From: Aliidiomarina soli
Lineage (GTDB): Bacteria > Pseudomonadota > Gammaproteobacteria > Enterobacterales > Alteromonadaceae
Reading direction: 5' to 3'
Assembly (NCBI RefSeq): GCF_003986975.1
Contig: NZ_PIPO01000001.1
Span: 1-64,000 of the forward strand
DNA: 64,000 nt
In this document: piece after piece, positions 57,307 through 64,000 of the stretch
Layout of the letters: each line of letters starts with the position of its first letter
Numbering within the stretch: the stretch's first letter is position 1
Program-made: the position numbers and the translations under genes
Notes under the pieces: generated by a model
What the model was told of the DNA's origin: nothing
The model's input: only the letters and a program-made list of their open reading frames with translations
Database searches by the model: none

Positions 57307-57919
57307 AACCGCGGCGGCATTTGTGGCTGACGAATTAGTGATTAAAAAGAGCCGCTTTATTGGTTGGGCAGCACCTGCTGCGACGCGGGAAGAAGCCTTG
57401 CAATGGGTTGCCAAAGCACAGCAGGACTATCCTGATGCGCGCCATCACTGCTGGGCTTACCTGTTGGGGCGGCCTGAGGTTGCAACGCATGCCGCTGCCA
57501 ATGATGATGGTGAGCCATCGGGAACTGCCGGAAAACCGATGTTGAACGTCATTCAGCATAAGGGGATCGGCAATGTGGTGGTGATAGCGATTCGTTATTT
57601 CGGTGGTATTAAACTGGGAGCGGGCGGTTTGCTGCGGGCGTATTCGGGCACCGCGGAACGGGTGCTGTCTCAGTTACCAACTACTGAACAGCAGTCGATG
57701 ACCGCGCTTGATGTTCGCTGCGATTTTGCCCACGAGCAGGTTGTGCGTCATTTTCTCGAGCAGCATCAGGGGCAACTCGTCGATATTCGATACAGCGATA
57801 GGGTGCAGATGCGGCTGGAAATACCGGATACCGCGCACCCAGCCTTTGTCGAGCTCACAGGATCACTGGGGGCGAGCATTGAGGCGCAACGTGGCGACCT
57901 TGACCAGTCGTTTGAATAA
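57296..57919 (+). CDS. yigZ: YigZ/IMPACT family protein
   Basis: A 207-residue protein of the YigZ/IMPACT family. The N-terminal domain carries KKSRFIGWAAPA, HHCWAYLLG and NDDGEPSGTAGKPML, and the long conserved VVVIAIRYFGGIKLGAGGLLRAYSG marks the family. The C-terminal domain has an elongation-factor-G-like ferredoxin fold. In eukaryotes IMPACT modulates GCN2; the bacterial role is unclear, and a ribosome link is proposed. The start is coupled to the upstream PLP enzyme, and its 3' end overlaps the convergent hydrolase by 57 bases. Confidence 0.9.
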   Translation: MTFKTAAAFVADELVIKKSRFIGWAAPAATREEALQWVAKAQQDYPDARHHCWAYLLGRPEVATHAAANDDGEPSGTAGKPMLNVIQHKGIGNVVVIAIRYFGGIKLGAGGLLRAYSGTAERVLSQLPTTEQQSMTALDVRCDFAHEQVVRHFLEQHQGQLVDIRYSDRVQMRLEIPDTAHPAFVELTGSLGASIEAQRGDLDQSFE

Positions 57920-58561
57920 GTGCCGTTGACGGCGAATAAAAATCAGTAGTTCCGGATGCCACTGCACACCCATCAGAAAATCCTCGTCCGGGTCTTCGAT
58001 AGCCTGAACGATGCCATCCAAATCACGGCCACTGACTTCAAACCCGGTGCCGACCTCGGCAATAGCCTGATTATGCAGACTGTTAATTTTACACGGACTG
58101 CAGCGGAGCAATTGATGCAGCTGGCTCGGAATACGCACAGATAAGGTTTTTAACGGCAGTATGGTCCAGCGATTCGACGTATGCTGGCGCCGGCTTTTCA
58201 GTTCCTGATGCAAACTTCCGCCGCGGCATATATTGAGCAACTGTGCACCGCGGCAAATACCGAGCAGTGGCAGGCGATGCTGTAACGCGTAGCGGATAAC
58301 CTCGCCTTCGAAGGCATCACGTTCTTTGTCGTAGTTGGGGTGGACCTCAGGTTCGCCGGCGTACAGTACCGGGTCGATGTCATGTCCGCCCGTAATAACC
58401 AACCCATCTGGAGCAACCGTGGTTACATCATCACCGGGGCGCAACTGCAGCGGCTGGCCACCATAACGGCGCACAGCGAGTGCCACGCAGAATCGAGGCA
58501 TCCATGCACCCCGACTGGGTCCGGTAATGGCGATAACGGGTTTGTTTGTTTTGGAAACCAT
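57863..58561 (-). CDS. Class I glutamine amidotransferase-like hydrolase (peptidase C26)
   Basis: A 232-residue protein of the gamma-glutamyl hydrolase/PuuD family. The triad is Cys103 (LLGICRGAQLLN), His202 and Glu204 (VQWHPE), with ITGGHDIDP near 56-64 as in PuuD. Such enzymes cleave gamma-glutamyl amide bonds. The upstream gene encodes an amidoligase-like protein and the two touch (TGATG), so the likely job is to break bonds that the partner makes, or to release its product. There is no putrescine catabolism gene around it, so PuuD itself is unlikely. Confidence 0.88.
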   Translation of the reverse strand: MVSKTNKPVIAITGPSRGAWMPRFCVALAVRRYGGQPLQLRPGDDVTTVAPDGLVITGGHDIDPVLYAGEPEVHPNYDKERDAFEGEVIRYALQHRLPLLGICRGAQLLNICRGGSLHQELKSRRQHTSNRWTILPLKTLSVRIPSQLHQLLRCSPCKINSLHNQAIAEVGTGFEVSGRDLDGIVQAIEDPDEDFLMGVQWHPELLIFIRRQRHLFKRLVKVATLRLNARPQ

Positions 58562-59583
58562 CAGCAGTCAGAATTGCCCAAACTAACCAGCCACTTACGG
58601 TCTAACTGACGATGCCAGGCTCGGCCTTTTCCACTCAGTATGCGCCGCCACCATGGCGCGTTCAAAACGCGTGTGTAGGCTTTGGCACAGGCATTTAAGC
58701 GTCGTTTATCCTGAGCCAGTGCTTCGACCTGCAACCAACCGTCCCAGGCCAAATGGATCCCCCAGTCAGGTAAATGAATTTCGCAGTTTGGCAGTCGATA
58801 ATGGAAAGCCGGACGCGACTTAATCAAAGGGTCGCAGGTGTATTCTTCGACCAGGTCTGCGTTGATATGAGAAAACAGCGGTAACATGTCCAGCGCCCGG
58901 TTGCGGGTTGGGTTGTCGACAAGATAATCGCGGATAAGGGTGTCGCAGTTCTCTGGCCAGTAGTCCGGCGCAAGGACTTTCTTTACGTACTTGCGGGGAA
59001 AGGGGTCGACATAGGTGGTGATGCGCCGCGTCATATTGATCGAGGCTTCTTCAAACAACCAGTCGTAGAGGCAAAGAAATGACTTAAGATAGGCTGTCAG
59101 CGTGGTCACGTCGAGCGCTGGCGTTTCCGGGTTCAATTGCATACTGAAGGCATTCAGCACCGATTCAGAGGTCCCCTTAGCGCCCGCTTTACGTAAGCGT
59201 TCAATCAGTACTTGAACTTCGGGGAGGCGTTTAATTTCTAATGGCGGACTGACCAGCTCATGGGGAACTAAAGGTTTGGAAACCATCTTAAGGAGGCTTT
59301 CGATGTCATTGCCGAAGTCCTTTTCATCTCGCTCTTCTTCGCCCATTTTTTTGAGCAGCTGAAAGTCGAGTTCAACCAGCCAGTCGCCGTCTTTATCTCC
59401 GCGCAGGTTATACTGGTAACGGCTGGTTTTTTCGATAGTGAGGTCTAGCTGAGTGGCGACTTCTTCTGCGAGCTGATCAATGGACAAACCGCTCATTTCA
59501 AGTTCAACACCGATATGACGGGGGCCACCTTCGTGGTTGACCATCACCTGCGGCATTCTGATACGTCTTTTATGAACCGCCAT
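58561..59583 (-). CDS. Putative amidoligase (Amidoligase_2 family)
   Basis: A 340-residue protein that resembles the COOH-NH2 ligase/Amidoligase_2 family of the glutamine synthetase-like fold. The opening RHIGVELEMSGLSIDQLAEEVA, with its G-V-E-x-E metal-site strand, DWLVELDFQLLKK, and ELVSPPLEI followed by HEL-type residues match the pattern for ATP-dependent amide-bond formation. It would join a carboxyl to an amine on an unknown peptide or metabolite. The C26 hydrolase downstream overlaps by one base, a pairing known for amidoligase clusters. The ATG has GAGG upstream. Substrate unknown. Confidence 0.78.
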   Translation of the reverse strand: MAVHKRRIRMPQVMVNHEGGPRHIGVELEMSGLSIDQLAEEVATQLDLTIEKTSRYQYNLRGDKDGDWLVELDFQLLKKMGEEERDEKDFGNDIESLLKMVSKPLVPHELVSPPLEIKRLPEVQVLIERLRKAGAKGTSESVLNAFSMQLNPETPALDVTTLTAYLKSFLCLYDWLFEEASINMTRRITTYVDPFPRKYVKKVLAPDYWPENCDTLIRDYLVDNPTRNRALDMLPLFSHINADLVEEYTCDPLIKSRPAFHYRLPNCEIHLPDWGIHLAWDGWLQVEALAQDKRRLNACAKAYTRVLNAPWWRRILSGKGRAWHRQLDRKWLVSLGNSDC

Positions 59584-59603
59584 TAATACCTCACTCTATT
59601 GTT

Positions 59604-60317
59604 TTATATAGTAAAAACCTCTAGTTCAGAGCTTAGCTCAACTTTACAGTATTGCTCGGGATAATGTGCAAAAGCATCGCTCCAGTGAGCGTCTGTATAG
59701 ATTTTGGTCACGCCCATGCGCAGTAAGTGAGGGACTGAGTAATAAAAGCCATTTTTTGCCTGTTGTTCACTGCACCCTGATCCGGGGTGGTGACCATAAA
59801 TAGTAATTCTTTGGTCGACACCAGTGCGCTCAAAAAAACGAGCTTCGCGACGATAGAGGCGGTCGAGGTAGTTTTCCAAAATGTAACGTACCCCAGGCAT
59901 CAGGTAGTTCTGATACTGTTGCGTCCAGGAGTCCTCAAGCGCACCACCGGACCATGCCACAATACTGCCCGGCCGCAAGTGTTTATCGTTGCCCGCAGTA
60001 AAAATGTAATTGGCACACGCACGCAGACATACGCCATCAACGGTCACATCCAAATCATTGCGATGAATCCAGTTACCCAGTTGCAGTGCTGCCAGGGGTT
60101 CGCCGTCCTCACTGTTAACACGCAGAGTGGTGAAGCGCTGCTGAGCGGTAAACTGTTTAATCTGGCTTATTGTATTCTGGCTAATAAAACCGTCGACGAT
60201 CAGAGTATTACCGTCTGCAGCCACCGAGCTTCGCGGCGACGAGGAGGGAGTCGAGCTGCACGCCACTAATGTCAGCGACAGCATACTAAGTGAAAGTGTT
60301 GCTATCCAATTTGCCAT
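59604..60317 (-). CDS. Lipoprotein with ClpP/crotonase-like periplasmic domain
   Basis: A 237-residue lipoprotein (lipobox LVAC, Cys20). The mature part resembles predicted periplasmic proteins of the COG3904 kind: LIVDGFISQNTISQIKQF, VDGVCLRACANYIFTAGNDKHL and PGSIVAWSGGA, which follow the strand-helix pattern of ClpP/crotonase folds. The Ser of a protease would be at a position occupied here by Cys/Ala (RACANYIF), so peptidase activity is doubtful. The start is ATG 60317 or GTG two codons earlier; no strong ribosome site is seen. It lies 30 bases after the GTPase gene and 20 bases before the amidoligase gene. Confidence 0.65.
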   Translation of the reverse strand: MANWIATLSLSMLSLTLVACSSTPSSSPRSSVAADGNTLIVDGFISQNTISQIKQFTAQQRFTTLRVNSEDGEPLAALQLGNWIHRNDLDVTVDGVCLRACANYIFTAGNDKHLRPGSIVAWSGGALEDSWTQQYQNYLMPGVRYILENYLDRLYRREARFFERTGVDQRITIYGHHPGSGCSEQQAKNGFYYSVPHLLRMGVTKIYTDAHWSDAFAHYPEQYCKVELSSELEVFTI

Positions 60318-60347
60318 ACGCACTTTTATTATTATGATTGTGAACTC

Positions 60348-61748
60348 CTACTTTGACGGAATTTGCACCTTTGTCAACTGCTCGCTTAGTTTAGTGTGTA
60401 AATGCTGACGAGCTTCCGAATCGACAAAGGATGGCGCTAGCATGGCCGACCATTCCGGGTGGCTGCGGGCGCGCTGTATTAGTTCCCACAGCTGCTCCTG
60501 TTGTTGCAGACGGCTATAAAGCCGCTCACTGTCGACCGCGTCTGGCTGTGTGGCGGCATGGGCTCGCTGAGTGAGTACCTGCAACAGTTGAAGCTGGCGA
60601 CTAAGCAATAATTTGAGCACTGCATCATCCACGGTGAGCTCACGATAGCCACGCCATTTCTGTTGCAGTCGTTTGCCCATATTGCGCCAACTTTGCCATA
60701 GCCCGCCGGCAGCGGCGCCAATCAGTGTCCCTGCACCCATGCTGCTACCCAGCAATAGCACGTCAATGCCAGCGCCGGCCGCAGCACCAGTGGCGGCACC
60801 ACCACTGGCTTTAATACCGAATTGACGCAGGCTCTGTGGACTAAACAAGTCGAGTTCCCAGCGTCCGTTTTGAATCGCAATAGCGTCAATTTTGACACTT
60901 TCAGGAGTGAAATTATAAAGCTTCAATAAGCCGTGGACACAGCTCTGTTCACGCTGTCGCACGTGCTGCTGCAAGCTGTTGATATGCTGCTTTAAGGCGT
61001 CTTCTGCCTGCGGCGTGATACGCTCCCGCAAAGCGGCACAGTCAATCATTAACTCGGCGATAAGCTGGCAGGCATTGTGATAACGACGTGATTGAGTGCT
61101 GGCAAGGCCATGTATAAAGCGGTGCAGGTGATCGCGCCATGCAGGGAGCAGGGTTTGCAGACGCTGATAAATGGTTATTTCGCCATCCAGCTGGGGCGTT
61201 ACACTATCAAATTCGACCCATGCATGCAGATTGACCCGCGCCAGGGCCTGATGCCAGGCTTCAGCGTTATGGGCTGTGCTGGCGGTAAAGTTAAGCACCG
61301 GCAGAATAGGGCGGGCACTTTTACTGAGAATGGCCAGTTCGTCCTGAAACTTGGGTAAAACCGGGTCACGGGCATCAATGACATAGAGTGCAGCATCGCT
61401 GGCTAACAGCTGAGCAATGACTTTGGCTTCCTGAGCATACTGGCCCTTTGCTTCCGGGCTGCTCAAAAATGCCTGCAACAGGGCAGGGCCGTCATGCCGG
61501 TTGGTGGCGGTTTGCAAACGTGACATATAATCAAATAAGCCAATTCCATCTTCCAGCCCCGGAGTGTCAAATAGTTCAACTTGTTCGCCATCGTCGGTAC
61601 GAATGCGACCGGCCACCACCTGTTGAGTGGTGCTCGGGCTTGCTGCGACCACACCGACCAGACTGTCCCGCGCGAGCGTTCGCAGCAAAGAGGTTTTGCC
61701 CACGTTGGTGTGACCAACAATGGCTAATTTTAAAGGGTGCGAAGCCAT
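60348..61748 (-). CDS. GTPase with DUF3482 domain
   Basis: A 466-residue protein with an N-terminal Era/MnmE-like G domain: P-loop GHTNVGKTS at residues 12-20, switch/G3 DTPG near 62-65, and a G4 position occupied by LNFTAS instead of NKxD. A C-terminal region (about 290-466) has a Gly/Ala-rich hydrophobic hairpin (SGGAATGAAAGAGIDVLLLGSSMGAGT) suggesting membrane insertion, which is the DUF3482 part. It pairs with the DUF2868 membrane protein upstream, overlapping by 19 bases. GAGGAGG precedes the ATG. Role unknown. Confidence 0.82.
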   Translation of the reverse strand: MASHPLKLAIVGHTNVGKTSLLRTLARDSLVGVVAASPSTTQQVVAGRIRTDDGEQVELFDTPGLEDGIGLFDYMSRLQTATNRHDGPALLQAFLSSPEAKGQYAQEAKVIAQLLASDAALYVIDARDPVLPKFQDELAILSKSARPILPVLNFTASTAHNAEAWHQALARVNLHAWVEFDSVTPQLDGEITIYQRLQTLLPAWRDHLHRFIHGLASTQSRRYHNACQLIAELMIDCAALRERITPQAEDALKQHINSLQQHVRQREQSCVHGLLKLYNFTPESVKIDAIAIQNGRWELDLFSPQSLRQFGIKASGGAATGAAAGAGIDVLLLGSSMGAGTLIGAAAGGLWQSWRNMGKRLQQKWRGYRELTVDDAVLKLLLSRQLQLLQVLTQRAHAATQPDAVDSERLYSRLQQQEQLWELIQRARSHPEWSAMLAPSFVDSEARQHLHTKLSEQLTKVQIPSK

Positions 61749-63094
61749 GCTTCAGCCTCCTCTTTGTTTTGTAAGACTGGCAATTTAAGATGCTCGTCGA
61801 GACTGTCCCGCCATAGCTGAGTGCGTCCCCCCTGGGGTACAAATAACGCTAGCGGGCAGTGTGAACTGATCTCCGCCAGCAAGCGCAGACTCCCGCGGTC
61901 CGGGGTAAGGTCGGGGTTGATAGCTGCGATTATTTGGCGCGGGTGGCGGGCACTCCCGGTCAATAGCTGCTGGCGTTCTTCGCGTGAGCTGACGTTACCT
62001 AAAGGCGTTATCGGCAGTTCCGCCAGCGGTGTCTCCGGAGCCTCGTTGGCTGGCCATTCGAGGGTGAACCATGCCGGGTCGCTGTTGATTACAGAATGGT
62101 GATGAGTAGTTTGCGTTGGCAGTACCTTGATGCTGTTGTCACTGGTGTCCGTATCAGCTGACGGCACATTGGCGAGTTGCTCGCGCAGCTCACTGAAGCC
62201 AGCAAGCTGCCAGTTCACCTTTAAGTGGGCTAACCGGTAGCGGCGGTAGAGGTCGCAACCAATGAAGAGCAGGGCTCTTGGTACTATGGCGTAAAAGAAC
62301 AGGCAGGCGAGTAACCAGATGGCGATTGCGCGCTGACTTGCTGCATCGCCAGTGGCGCCGAAGGTGACCAGAGGTTGCTCGAATGCAAAAAGCCCCGGCA
62401 CAATATGAAGGACATCGACCAGGGTGGCCACGTTAGTTTCACTGAGTAAGGTGGTGCGCCATACAAACTGATAATCAAACCCAATAAAGCGAATCACCAG
62501 GGTGACAAAGGTGGTAGCGAGCAGCAGTAACCAGAAGCCATGAGTAACGGCCGATAAGGTGGGTCGCATCAACCCCTGGTGAAGTGCTAGACTGGTATGC
62601 GCCTGCATAATGGGAAGTAACGACGGACTACGCACCACACCAGGCAGATAGTGCAGTACCCAGGCGCCTATCCCGCCAGGCTTGCCGCGGATAAGTATGC
62701 CAGCTGCCCAGGCGATCATGAGCAGTGTATTAATTAGCAGTAAGGCTATCATCGCGTCTAATAAACTAATGGTGCGAGCGTGCTGGGGGCTGATGCTGCT
62801 GGCTAAGGTAATTCCGCTGATCACAGCGAGCAGGGCCAGAAGGCTTAGGGCTAACGCGAGTAGCCGACGATAGCGCTGAATGTCATTATCAAGAGCGAGG
62901 TCGTGGCAAAGTCGAGCCGCGCGGGTCAGTAATTTGTCATCCGGGTTGCTGCAGGTAGCCGCCATCCGTCGTGCGGCGTCGTCAGCCACGGGGCCCCAGT
63001 GCAGTTCACGCTGACGAATAATTTCAGCCTGCCAGTGGCGCAGAAACTGCCCCTCAGTGGTGGTTTGATGTGTGCGATTACTCATCTGAGTCAT
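61730..63094 (-). CDS. DUF2868 membrane protein
   Basis: A protein of about 454 residues in the DUF2868 family. The N-terminal soluble part (about 1-85) includes the RQRELHWGPVADDAARR-like start, then come four or five membrane helices up to about residue 290. The soluble C-terminal domain of about 150 residues has alpha/beta character (RQIIAAINPDLTPDRGSLRLL, CPLALFVPQ). The family commonly sits next to the DUF3482 GTPase, as here. I chose the ATG at 63094, inside the end of the diguanylate cyclase gene; 63085 is equally possible, and a longer frame to 63259 is not. Confidence 0.8.
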   Translation of the reverse strand: MTQMSNRTHQTTTEGQFLRHWQAEIIRQRELHWGPVADDAARRMAATCSNPDDKLLTRAARLCHDLALDNDIQRYRRLLALALSLLALLAVISGITLASSISPQHARTISLLDAMIALLLINTLLMIAWAAGILIRGKPGGIGAWVLHYLPGVVRSPSLLPIMQAHTSLALHQGLMRPTLSAVTHGFWLLLLATTFVTLVIRFIGFDYQFVWRTTLLSETNVATLVDVLHIVPGLFAFEQPLVTFGATGDAASQRAIAIWLLACLFFYAIVPRALLFIGCDLYRRYRLAHLKVNWQLAGFSELREQLANVPSADTDTSDNSIKVLPTQTTHHHSVINSDPAWFTLEWPANEAPETPLAELPITPLGNVSSREERQQLLTGSARHPRQIIAAINPDLTPDRGSLRLLAEISSHCPLALFVPQGGRTQLWRDSLDEHLKLPVLQNKEEAEAWLRTL

Positions 63095-64000
63095 ACAACG
63101 CCTGGCTCGGTTGCAACAGAGTACTGATAACGCAATTTCGTCCTTCCTTTTTCGCTTGGTAGAGAGCCTGGTCGGCTTGTTGTAAGAGGTTGTTAGCGAG
63201 AATCGCTGCCGATGCGGAGGGATCATCTCCGCAGTCTTCCGGTGCGCAGGCAATGCCAATACTCAGACTTAGCAAACCGCTTTCTGCAGCAGCGTGATGA
63301 ATACCAAGCTGAGCCATCTTTTCCAGCAGGTGGCCGCCGCTTTCCACCGCCTGGCTTTTATTTGCGCCAGGTAATAATACAGCAAACTCTTCACCGCCAA
63401 AGCGGCAGACCAGTTCGCCACTGCGTTTAAAGTGGCTGTGTAATAAATTGGCGACGGTACGCAAGGCATCGTCACCATTTAAATGACCATAGGTGTCATT
63501 AAACGATTTAAAGTGGTCGATATCAATCATCAGCAGGCTTAGCGGTTGCTGCTGGCGCATCGAACGACGCATTTCGGTATCCAGTTCATGGTCGAACTGA
63601 CGGCGGTTGGCTAAACCCGTCAGACTATCCTCACCGACCAGTTGATGTAATCGCTGGTTAGCTTCGATCAGTTGACGCTGGGTGGCGCTAAGCGCTTTCA
63701 GATATTGTTGGCTTTGCAATGCTTGGGCAATGATTTCACCCACAAGCTTAAGGCGGCGAATATCCGCTTCTGACCAATGGCGCTGGCGGGCGACCATATC
63801 GCAACCAACAAAGCCGATCAGCTGGCCGCCTGCCTGCATAGCCACACAGACGATTGAGCGAATATCTTCGCTGTCGAATAATTCACGTTCGTTGCTCGCT
63901 TCGGCTGACAATGTGGCGACATCGTGAACCACCATTAGCCCTTCTTCGCGCATGTTGGCAAAGAACCAGGGGAGATCCTCCTGCGCAATATGCTGTAGCT
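63078..64000 (-). CDS. GAF-GGDEF diguanylate cyclase (5' part beyond the window)
   Basis: The visible 307 residues run from inside a GAF domain to the natural C-terminus; the frame stays open to the window edge. The GAF end shows QAGGQLIGFVGCDMVARQRHW, then a coiled linker (QRQLIEANQRLHQL) and a full GGDEF domain with DSLTGLANRRQFD, DIDHFKSFNDTYGH and the catalytic RFGGEEFAVLLPG. It should make cyclic di-GMP from GTP. The inhibitory-site position reads RSGE instead of R-x-x-D, so product inhibition may be weak. Its end overlaps the DUF2868 start by 17 bases. Confidence 0.9.
   Translation of the reverse strand, partial: LQHIAQEDLPWFFANMREEGLMVVHDVATLSAEASNERELFDSEDIRSIVCVAMQAGGQLIGFVGCDMVARQRHWSEADIRRLKLVGEIIAQALQSQQYLKALSATQRQLIEANQRLHQLVGEDSLTGLANRRQFDHELDTEMRRSMRQQQPLSLLMIDIDHFKSFNDTYGHLNGDDALRTVANLLHSHFKRSGELVCRFGGEEFAVLLPGANKSQAVESGGHLLEKMAQLGIHHAAAESGLLSLSIGIACAPEDCGDDPSASAAILANNLLQQADQALYQAKKEGRNCVISTLLQPSQALYDSDE

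Overview
The window looks like chromosomal DNA of a marine gammaproteobacterium of the Alteromonadales, most like Idiomarina or a close relative. This is inferred from the gene content and order: a complete Na+-NQR operon, FabV enoyl reductase, a VolA-type lipoprotein lipase, and the asd-fimV-truA-accD-folC-dedD-cvpA-purF and yfcL/mnmC-fabB blocks. No prophage, insertion sequence, integrase or CRISPR array was seen. Coding density is high, with many overlapping gene ends.

Left end (1-3.7 kb): the 3' tip of a 23S rRNA, a 5S rRNA and the rRNA operon terminator, then a short repeat-bearing patch, a predicted outer-membrane protein, alkB, bolA and fabV. From 3.7 to 10.1 kb lies the sodium-pumping NADH:quinone reductase operon nqrABCDEF behind a structured leader. 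A terminator follows, then nqrM with its own promoter; apbE is absent from its usual place. From 10.1 to 19.6 kb come mixed envelope genes: a BNR-repeat protein, a CpcT/CpeT-like protein, an S1/P1 nuclease coupled to yciK, the VolA-type lipase, sohB, a dicarboxylate/amino acid symporter and a Yip1-family protein. From 19.8 to 26.5 kb are housekeeping genes: miaE, lpxH, ppiB, a LOG-family protein, cysS, an M17 aminopeptidase, a small BamE-like lipoprotein and an acyl-CoA thioesterase.

At 26.6-31.3 kb a TonB-dependent receptor with three His/Asp-rich insertions is divergent from an M28 peptidase lipoprotein. The gap between them holds a near-consensus Zur operator, which points to regulated zinc uptake. 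From 31.4 to 46.5 kb come a HIT protein, fldB, yfcL/mnmC, fabB, pdxB, asd, fimV, truA, accD, folC, dedD, cvpA and purF. An isolated astB faces purF. topA is followed by three tightly coupled genes (TcpQ-like, lipoprotein secretin, TadE-like) and convergent folD. A tRNA cluster at 54.6-55.0 kb reads Pro-Arg-His-Pro, with identical first and last genes.

The right end (55-64 kb) holds a DUF1415 protein, a small unknown protein, a MetC/MetB-family PLP enzyme and a YigZ protein. A six-gene leftward run then goes off the window: a sensor diguanylate cyclase (cut by the edge), a DUF2868 membrane protein, a DUF3482 GTPase, a lipoprotein resembling ClpP-fold periplasmic proteins, an amidoligase-like protein and a class I glutamine-amidotransferase-like hydrolase. 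This run and the secretin trio are the best candidates for little-described systems.
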